A stretch of 38,325 nucleotides of DNA. Source: an uncultured Lachnospiraceae bacterium. Its GTDB lineage: Bacteria; Bacillota; Clostridia; Lachnospirales; Lachnospiraceae. Where the stretch lies: contig CAJTNT010000038.1 of assembly GCA_910577785.1 (NCBI GenBank), positions 1 through 38,325 of the forward strand, written 5' to 3'. The first letter of the stretch is position 1. The number at the start of each line of letters is the position of its first letter. The notes under the pieces are model-generated. The model was not told the DNA's origin. It was given only the letters and a program-made list of their open reading frames with translations, and did not search any database. This document shows positions 32,480 to 38,325 of the stretch, one piece after another. A program made the translations under genes and the position numbers.

Positions 32480-33309
32480 TTTATATCCTCTCCCTTTATG
32501 CCTTCCCGTTTCCCCTTCCCCCTGCGGAAAGAAAGCGCATTCTTCATCCTGCTCCCCAATTCCTTATGCGCCGGGAGACGGAAGGAAATAGACGACTTTA
32601 AAACCCTGGCCTGGATCCAATTGAGGGTGGAAACTGTCTTCCCCACCTCTTCCTTCGTCCTGCGCTCCCGGAACTCATCAAAAGAGATTTTTTCCTTCAG
32701 CGCCGCGAGCCCATCGGACAGGTTCTGCCGAGAATTTTCAATCCAGGCCTCATATTTTTCTGCAATTTGGGTATCAATTTCCCGCATAGTGGCCTCCAGC
32801 TTCTCATTGATCTGCGTCAGGGAGTCCGCTGTCAGCGCACAGTCTGCTGCAAATACTGCCATAAACAGCAGCGCTGCCAGTTCCTGGATATCCCTTGGCA
32901 TCCAATCTGTGACCCTTACCATAAACGGCTGGATGCCATATAAGACAACCAGTCCCGCCACGCCAAAGCCAACGGAACAGGGAAGGCAGATACGCCCATG
33001 CAGGTTGAGCGGCAAATCGCTGTAATCCCACCAGACAGCATGGAACATTCGCTCCATCCCATAAGAGGTGGCATATTCCAAAACGGCCGAGCCTGCCATA
33101 CAGGCAAAAAACACCGCCCATCCGCTGCCAAGCCCGCCGCAGAGCAAGACATCCAGCACAGCGCCAACCCCATAAATCGGGCAGTACGGCCCCATCAGTA
33201 TTCCCCGGTTATCCCATTTCAAACTCTTAATGCTGCAATAAACCGTCTCATACACCCAGCCTATGATACTATACAAGATAAACCAGATAAATAACGCAGA
33301 CACCTGCAT
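32476..33309 (-). CDS. PF06541 (CmpB-type) putative ABC transporter permease
   Basis: A 277-residue membrane protein. GGGAGG 10 nt upstream of ATG 33309 (MQVSALFIWFILYSIIGWVYETVYCS) fixes the start; the frame is open further upstream only through the tandem repeat. IIGWVYETVY, then GILMGPYCPIYGVGA, and VWWDYSDLPLNLHGRICLP are hallmarks of the PF06541 family, annotated as ABC-transporter permease (CmpB) though transport is unproven. About six membrane helices are followed by a ~110-residue cytoplasmic tail with coiled-coil character (LTQINEKLEATMREIDTQIAEKYEAWIENSRQNL), longer than the minimal family domain. It is translationally coupled to the HD-domain gene. Confidence 0.85.
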   Translation of the reverse strand: MQVSALFIWFILYSIIGWVYETVYCSIKSLKWDNRGILMGPYCPIYGVGAVLDVLLCGGLGSGWAVFFACMAGSAVLEYATSYGMERMFHAVWWDYSDLPLNLHGRICLPCSVGFGVAGLVVLYGIQPFMVRVTDWMPRDIQELAALLFMAVFAADCALTADSLTQINEKLEATMREIDTQIAEKYEAWIENSRQNLSDGLAALKEKISFDEFRERRTKEEVGKTVSTLNWIQARVLKSSISFRLPAHKELGSRMKNALSFRRGKGKREGIKGEDIK

Positions 33310-33355
33310 AAGCCAAAAACCTCCCATCTGCAAACAACGTAATAACCTACTCCCT

Positions 33356-33462
33356 CCACAGCCCCTGTACGGACTTGCTGAGCCTGCCAAAAGCATAGGC
33401 ATCCTACCCCCACAGCCCCTGTACGGACTTGCTCAATCTGCCAAAAGCATAGGCATCCTACC
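33356..33462. repeat. Two tandem copies of a 53-bp repeat
   Basis: Copy 1 is 33356-33408, copy 2 is 33410-33462 (period 54 bp), each starting CCACAGCCCCTGTACGGACT and ending AGCATAGGCATCCTACC, with three mismatches around GAGCCTG / CAATCTG. It fills the gap between the uvrA stop and the PF06541 gene. No transposase or coding role is apparent. Confidence 0.85.
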
Positions 33463-33509
33463 TTCTGCGGCTCTGCGCAGCCCCTGCAAAACTGCCATCC
33501 CAAAACTGC

Positions 33510-36344
33510 CTACTGTAAATATTTCTTAATATATTGCCCGGTGTAAGACCCTTCCACTTCTGCCACTTCCTCCGGTGTCCCCTGGGCAATCACGGTTCCG
33601 CCGCCATCGCCGCCTTCTGGGCCCATGTCAATAATATAGTCCGCCGTCTTGATTACGTCAAGGTTATGCTCAATAACCACAACCGTATTGCCGCCTTCCG
33701 CCAGCCGCTGCAGGATCTCCGTCAGCTTATGCACATCTGCAAAATGCAGCCCTGTCGTAGGCTCGTCAAGGATATAAATCGTCTTCCCTGTGCTGCGCCT
33801 GCTCAGTTCCGTCGCCAGCTTAATCCGCTGGGCTTCCCCGCCGGACAATGTCGTGGAAGGCTGCCCTAGCTTGATATAAGAAAGCCCCACATCATACAAA
33901 GTCTCAATCTTGCGCCGGATGGAGGGGACATTCTCAAAAAAGCCCAGCGCCTCCTCCACGGTCATGTTTAGCACATCATAAATGCTCTTCCCCTTATACT
34001 TCACTTCCAAAGTCTCGCGGTTATAGCGTTTCCCGCCGCAGACCTCGCATGGCACATAGACGTCTGGCAGGAAATGCATCTCAATCTTGAGGATGCCGTC
34101 CCCCGCACAGGCCTCGCAGCGCCCGCCCTTGACATTGAAGCTGAACCTGCCCTTGGCGTAGCCTTTGGCCTTGGCATCCGGCGTTGCCGCGAACAGATCC
34201 CGGATCTGGTCAAAGACGCCCGTATAGGTGGCCGGGTTAGAGCGGGGCGTACGGCCAATCGGGGACTGGTCGATGTCTATGACCTTGTCCAGCTGAGATA
34301 TGCCTTCGATGGACTTGTGCTTCCCGGGGATTGTCCGGGCGCGGTTTAAGTCCCTTGCCAGCCGCTTATAGAGGATTTCATTGGTCAGCGAGGACTTCCC
34401 GGAGCCGGACACTCCCGTAATGCAGGTCATCACCCCCAGGGGGATTTTGACATTGATGTTGCGCAGGTTGTTCTCCTGTGCGCCCTTGATTTCCAGGTAA
34501 CCCGTAGGCTTACGCCTGGAGCCTGGCACGGGAATCTTCACCTTGCCGCTTAAGTAAGCCCCTGTGATGGATTCCTTGCACTTCATAATCTCCTTCGCCG
34601 TTCCCTGCGCCACCAGACGACCGCCATGCTCCCCTGCGCCCGGCCCGATATCCACGATATGGTCTGCCGCCAGCATCGTGTCCTCGTCATGCTCTACCAC
34701 AATCAGCGTATTCCCCAGATTTTTCAGGCTTTTCAGCGTATGCAGCAGCTTGTCATTGTCCCGCTGGTGGAGGCCAATACTGGGCTCATCCAAAATATAG
34801 GCCACGCCTACCAGGCCGGAGCCAATCTGCGTCGCCAGGCGGATACGCTGGGCTTCCCCGCCGGAGAGGGTACCAGTTGCCCGTGCCAGCGTCAGGTAGT
34901 CCAGCCCCACATCTACCAGGAAGCCGACCCTGGCGCGGATTTCCTTCAGCACCTGCGCCCCAATCATTTTCTGCTGCTCCGTCAGCTCCAAATCCCCCAG
35001 AAACGCATGCAGCCTGCGGATGGACAGATCGGTAACTTCATGAATATTTTTCCCTGAAACCGTCACCGCCAGGGCTTCCCGCTTCAGGCGCTGCCCCTTG
35101 CAGGTCTTGCAGGGCGTAACGCGCATAAAGGATTCATATTCCTGCTTCATGGCATCGGAACCTGTCTCCCGGTAACGCCTCTGCACATTCCGTATCAGCC
35201 CCTCGAAGGCCACGTCATAGACGCCTTCCCCCCGCTGCCCCTTATAGTGGATCTTCACTTCCTTGCCGCCCGTGCCATGGAGCAGAATCTGCTGCACCTC
35301 CTTCGGCAGTTCCTGGAACGGCGTGTCCAAACGGAACTGATACTCTTCCGCCAGGGCAGTCAGGATGGCATTCGTAAAGCTCCCCTTATCCGTACAGGAC
35401 TGCCAGCCCGTCACCTGGATTGCCCCATCCGCAATGCTTAAGGACTTGTCCGGTATCATCAGTTCCTCGTCAAACTCCATCTTATACCCCAGCCCAAAGC
35501 AGTCCGGGCAGGCGCCAAACGGGTTGTTGAAGGAAAAGCTCCGCGGCTCAATTTCATCAATGCTGACCCCGCAGTCCGGGCAGGAAAAGCTCTGGGAAAA
35601 ATTAATCGGCTCCCCGCCAACGACATCCACCATCAGCAGCCCTTCCGCCAGCCCCAGCACCGTTTCCACGGAATCCGTCAGGCGCTTCTCAATCCCTGGC
35701 TTCACCACCAGGCGGTCGACCACAATCTCGATATTGTGCTTGATATTTTTGTCCAAGGGAATCTGCTCCGTCAAATCATAGATGTTCCCATCCACCTGTA
35801 CCCGCACATAGCCGCTGCGCTTGGCCTGCCCAAATAACTTCTGGTGCATGCCCTTGCGGCCACGCACGACTGGCGCCAGAAGCTGGATACGTGTCCCCTC
35901 CGGCAGGGCCAGGATCTGGTCAACCATCTGATCCACGGACTGCTTCTTAATCTCCTTGCCGCAGACCGGGCAGTGGGGAATGCCAATCCGCGCATATAGC
36001 AGGCGGAAATAATCATAAATCTCCGTCACTGTCCCCACCGTAGACCTGGGGTTGCGGTTTGTGGATTTCTGGTCAATGGAAATGGCTGGGGAAAGCCCCT
36101 CGATTTTCTCCACATCTGGCTTCTCCATCTGCCCCAGGAACTGCCTGGCATAGGAAGAAAGGGATTCCATATATCTGCGCTGCCCTTCCGCATAAATCGT
36201 GTCAAAGGCCAGCGAAGACTTGCCAGACCCGCTTAAGCCCGTCAGCACGATAAATTCATTGCGCGGGATGTCTACATCCAGGTTTTTTAAATTATGCTCA
36301 TTGGCTCCTCTGATTTTAATGTACTGCTTTTCTGCTTTCGCCAT
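33510..36344 (-). CDS. uvrA: Excinuclease ABC subunit A
   Basis: A 944-residue damage-recognition ATPase of nucleotide excision repair. The start at 36344 (MAKAEKQYIKIRGANEHNLKNL) has AAGGAG 9 nt upstream; the frame is open 14 codons further. Two ABC modules: the first with Walker A GLSGSGKSSLA and signature LSGGEAQRIRLATQIG, the second with GVSGSGKSSLTNEI and LSGGEAQRIKLATELS. Zinc-finger cysteine pairs are present (CPDCGVSI...CPDCFG and CEACAGDG...CEVCGG). Full length, no defects seen. It follows uvrB by 85 bp and is probably cotranscribed with it. Confidence 0.98.
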   Translation of the reverse strand: MAKAEKQYIKIRGANEHNLKNLDVDIPRNEFIVLTGLSGSGKSSLAFDTIYAEGQRRYMESLSSYARQFLGQMEKPDVEKIEGLSPAISIDQKSTNRNPRSTVGTVTEIYDYFRLLYARIGIPHCPVCGKEIKKQSVDQMVDQILALPEGTRIQLLAPVVRGRKGMHQKLFGQAKRSGYVRVQVDGNIYDLTEQIPLDKNIKHNIEIVVDRLVVKPGIEKRLTDSVETVLGLAEGLLMVDVVGGEPINFSQSFSCPDCGVSIDEIEPRSFSFNNPFGACPDCFGLGYKMEFDEELMIPDKSLSIADGAIQVTGWQSCTDKGSFTNAILTALAEEYQFRLDTPFQELPKEVQQILLHGTGGKEVKIHYKGQRGEGVYDVAFEGLIRNVQRRYRETGSDAMKQEYESFMRVTPCKTCKGQRLKREALAVTVSGKNIHEVTDLSIRRLHAFLGDLELTEQQKMIGAQVLKEIRARVGFLVDVGLDYLTLARATGTLSGGEAQRIRLATQIGSGLVGVAYILDEPSIGLHQRDNDKLLHTLKSLKNLGNTLIVVEHDEDTMLAADHIVDIGPGAGEHGGRLVAQGTAKEIMKCKESITGAYLSGKVKIPVPGSRRKPTGYLEIKGAQENNLRNINVKIPLGVMTCITGVSGSGKSSLTNEILYKRLARDLNRARTIPGKHKSIEGISQLDKVIDIDQSPIGRTPRSNPATYTGVFDQIRDLFAATPDAKAKGYAKGRFSFNVKGGRCEACAGDGILKIEMHFLPDVYVPCEVCGGKRYNRETLEVKYKGKSIYDVLNMTVEEALGFFENVPSIRRKIETLYDVGLSYIKLGQPSTTLSGGEAQRIKLATELSRRSTGKTIYILDEPTTGLHFADVHKLTEILQRLAEGGNTVVVIEHNLDVIKTADYIIDMGPEGGDGGGTVIAQGTPEEVAEVEGSYTGQYIKKYLQ

Positions 36345-36429
36345 TTTGGGTAACTCCTTCTTTCCATTTTGGACTATTTTTATCATCTTGCCTCATTTCG
36401 TGATGGAAGCCACACATCCTGTCCCGCCC

Positions 36430-38325
36430 TCACATATCCCGCAAGTTTTTCTTCAGCTCTATCATCTTATCACGCAGCTCTGCCGCTGCTTCGAAGTTCA
36501 ATTCCGCTGCCGCCGCCTGCATCTTCTTCTGCACTTCCCCAATCAGTTTCTCCAGTTCTTTCTTGCTCATAGATTCCGGATCCTTCTGGAAGCGGTATTC
36601 TTCCTTGGCGACCTTCTTGGAAATACTGATCAATTCCCGCACAGACTTGCGTATCGTGGTAGGCGTAATCCCGTGCGCTTCATTATATGCCTCCTGCTTG
36701 GCGCGCCTGCGGTTTGTCTCCTCAATTGCCGCGCGCATAGAATCCGTCATGCTGTCTGCATACATAATCACATGCCCTTCCGCATTACGCGCCGCGCGGC
36801 CAATCGTCTGGATCAGGGAAGTCTCTGACCGCAGGAAGCCTTCCTTATCCGCATCCAAAATTGCCACCAAGGTGATTTCCGGGATATCCAACCCTTCACG
36901 CAGCAGGTTAATGCCGACTAGCACGTCAAATACATCCAGCCGCAAATCGCGGATAATCTCCGCGCGCTCCAGCGTGTCGATATCGGAGTGGAGATACTTC
37001 ACGCGGATGCCCACTTCACGCATATAATCCGTCAGATCCTCTGCCATCTTCTTTGTCAGCGTGGTTATTAATACCTTATTCTTCGCCTCTATTTCCTTGT
37101 GGACTTCGCCAATCAGATCGTCAATCTGCCCCTCCACCGGGCGCACTTCCACCTTGGGATCCAACAGCCCCGTAGGCCGGATAATCTGCTCCGCCCGCAG
37201 CAGCTCATGCTCTTTCTCATAGACATTCGGCGTGGCGGACACAAACAGCATCTGGTCAATCTTGCCCTCAAACTCCCCAAAATTCAGCGGGCGGTTGTCC
37301 TTGGCCGATGGCAGGCGGAAGCCATAGTCCACCAAGGTCGTCTTCCGCGACTGGTCGCCGGCAAACATGCCCCGCACCTGCGGAATCGTAATATGGGACT
37401 CATCGACAATAATCAGAAATTCCTCTGGGAAATAATCCATCAGCGTATTTGGCGGGACGCCCTCTGGCATCCCTGCCAGATGCCTGGAATAATTCTCAAT
37501 CCCGCTGCAAAATCCCGTCTCCCGCAGCATCTCAATGTCAAAATTCGTACGCTCCGCTATCCTCTGCGCCTCCAAAAGCTTGTCCTCCCCCTTGAAATAA
37601 CGCACCCGCTCCTCCAGCTCCTTCTCAATCTCCACAACAGCCCTGTTTATCTGCTCCTGGGGCACCACATAATGGGAGGCAGGGAAAATGCTGATATGCT
37701 CCAGCCTGTTCTTGGCCTCCCCTGTCAGCACGTCAATTTCGGTAATACGGTCAATCTCATCCCCGAAAAACTCCACACGCACAGCCGTCTCCCCACGGTC
37801 AGCCGGAAAAATCTCCAGCACATCCCCCCGCACCCGAAATGTCCCCCGGTGGAAATCCATATCATTGCGGGTATACTGCGTGTCAATCAGCCTTCGGATT
37901 ACCTCATCCCTATCCCTGCTCATGCCCGGGCGCAAGGATACCATCATCTTCTCAAAATTCTCTGGCTCGCCAAGCCCATAAATGCAGGACACGCTGGAAA
38001 TAATAATCACGTCCTTACGCTCAATCAGCGATGCTGTGGCAGAAAGCCTAAGCTTGTCTATCTCCTCATTGACAGAGGAATCCTTGGCAATGTAGGTATC
38101 CGAAGAAGGAACATAAGCCTCCGGTTGGTAATAATCATAGTAGGACACAAAATACTCCACCGCATTCTCAGGGAAGAACTCCTTGAACTCGCCATAGAGT
38201 TGGGCAGCAAGGGTCTTATTGTGCGCTATTACCAAAGTCGGTTTGTTGAGCTGCTGGATGACGTTTGCCATCGTGAAAGTCTTGCCGGAGCCTGTGACCC
38301 CCAGTAAAGTCTGGAATTGGTTGCC
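36430..38325 (-). CDS. uvrB: Excinuclease ABC subunit B, N-terminus outside the window
   Basis: 632 codons are visible; the true start lies beyond the window edge (UvrB is usually about 655-670 residues). The frame continues upstream of the internal Met at 38271 through the Walker A motif GVTGSGKTFTMANV, proving that Met is not the start. The beta-hairpin region YYDYYQPEAYVPSSDTYI, helicase motifs (VSATPN, REGLDIPE, QTIGRAARN) and the C-terminal UVR motif (ELNFEAAAELRDKMIELKK), which contacts UvrC, are intact. UvrB receives damaged DNA from UvrA, verifies it and recruits UvrC. Confidence 0.98.
   Translation of the reverse strand, partial: GNQFQTLLGVTGSGKTFTMANVIQQLNKPTLVIAHNKTLAAQLYGEFKEFFPENAVEYFVSYYDYYQPEAYVPSSDTYIAKDSSVNEEIDKLRLSATASLIERKDVIIISSVSCIYGLGEPENFEKMMVSLRPGMSRDRDEVIRRLIDTQYTRNDMDFHRGTFRVRGDVLEIFPADRGETAVRVEFFGDEIDRITEIDVLTGEAKNRLEHISIFPASHYVVPQEQINRAVVEIEKELEERVRYFKGEDKLLEAQRIAERTNFDIEMLRETGFCSGIENYSRHLAGMPEGVPPNTLMDYFPEEFLIIVDESHITIPQVRGMFAGDQSRKTTLVDYGFRLPSAKDNRPLNFGEFEGKIDQMLFVSATPNVYEKEHELLRAEQIIRPTGLLDPKVEVRPVEGQIDDLIGEVHKEIEAKNKVLITTLTKKMAEDLTDYMREVGIRVKYLHSDIDTLERAEIIRDLRLDVFDVLVGINLLREGLDIPEITLVAILDADKEGFLRSETSLIQTIGRAARNAEGHVIMYADSMTDSMRAAIEETNRRRAKQEAYNEAHGITPTTIRKSVRELISISKKVAKEEYRFQKDPESMSKKELEKLIGEVQKKMQAAAAELNFEAAAELRDKMIELKKNLRDM

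Overview
The window looks like a chromosomal segment of a Gram-positive, spore-former-type Clostridia, most likely a Lachnospiraceae relative. Reasons: the order rpmE / DUF1385 / prmC / prfA on one strand; SleB-type and SpoIID-type cell-wall proteins; BspA-type LRR and Ig-like secreted proteins; an AAA-ATPase/PD-(D/E)XK remnant of a kind common in gut Clostridia; strong AGGAGG ribosome binding sites; and sigma-A promoters with TTGNNN-17-TATAAT spacing. By eye, coding DNA is of moderate GC, except for a clearly AT-rich first kilobase. No tRNA, rRNA, CRISPR array, prophage, transposase or T-box leader was recognised.

Layout. 1-928: 5' part of an AT-rich GHKL (AgrC-like) sensor kinase, cut by the window edge. 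1207-4612 (minus): prfA, prmC, a DUF1385 membrane protein and rpmE (release-factor maturation plus a ribosomal protein). 4716-8087 (minus): a YihY/BrkB membrane protein and a large SpoIID-domain protein. 8176-8571 (minus): an apparent ~395-nt independent non-coding RNA with a textbook promoter and terminator and nine copies of an ACRAAAGA motif; a train of inverted repeats lies beside it. 8814-12949 (minus): an L,D-transpeptidase with Ig-like repeats, then PEP carboxykinase. 13342-14706 (plus): citrate synthase. 15310-16577 (plus): a stand-alone receiver protein coupled to a protein combining MshEN-like repeats with a CheX-like domain. 16668-22328 (minus): an LRR/Ig-like secreted protein, threonine synthase and a SleB-type hydrolase. 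22711-24697 (plus): an OmpR-type response regulator and histidine kinase. 24944-26749 (minus): leuD and leuC, divergent from a LysR regulator (26920-27810, plus), which is followed by a short pyruvate-kinase-like gene. 29027-30801 (minus): ilvC and ilvN. 31201-33309 (minus): a decayed AAA-ATPase gene, an HD-domain protein and a PF06541 membrane protein. 33510-38325 (minus): uvrA and the truncated uvrB.

How the genes work together. Branched-chain and threonine synthesis (leuCD, ilvC, ilvN, thrC) and the PEP/oxaloacetate/citrate node (PEP carboxykinase, citrate synthase, a pyruvate-kinase paralogue) form a metabolic core. It is interleaved with cell-envelope genes (SpoIID, L,D-transpeptidase, SleB, LRR protein) and two signalling modules. 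uvrA/uvrB is the excision-repair pair. The least explained elements are the non-coding RNA at 8176-8571 and the receiver plus MshEN/CheX pair at 15310-16577.
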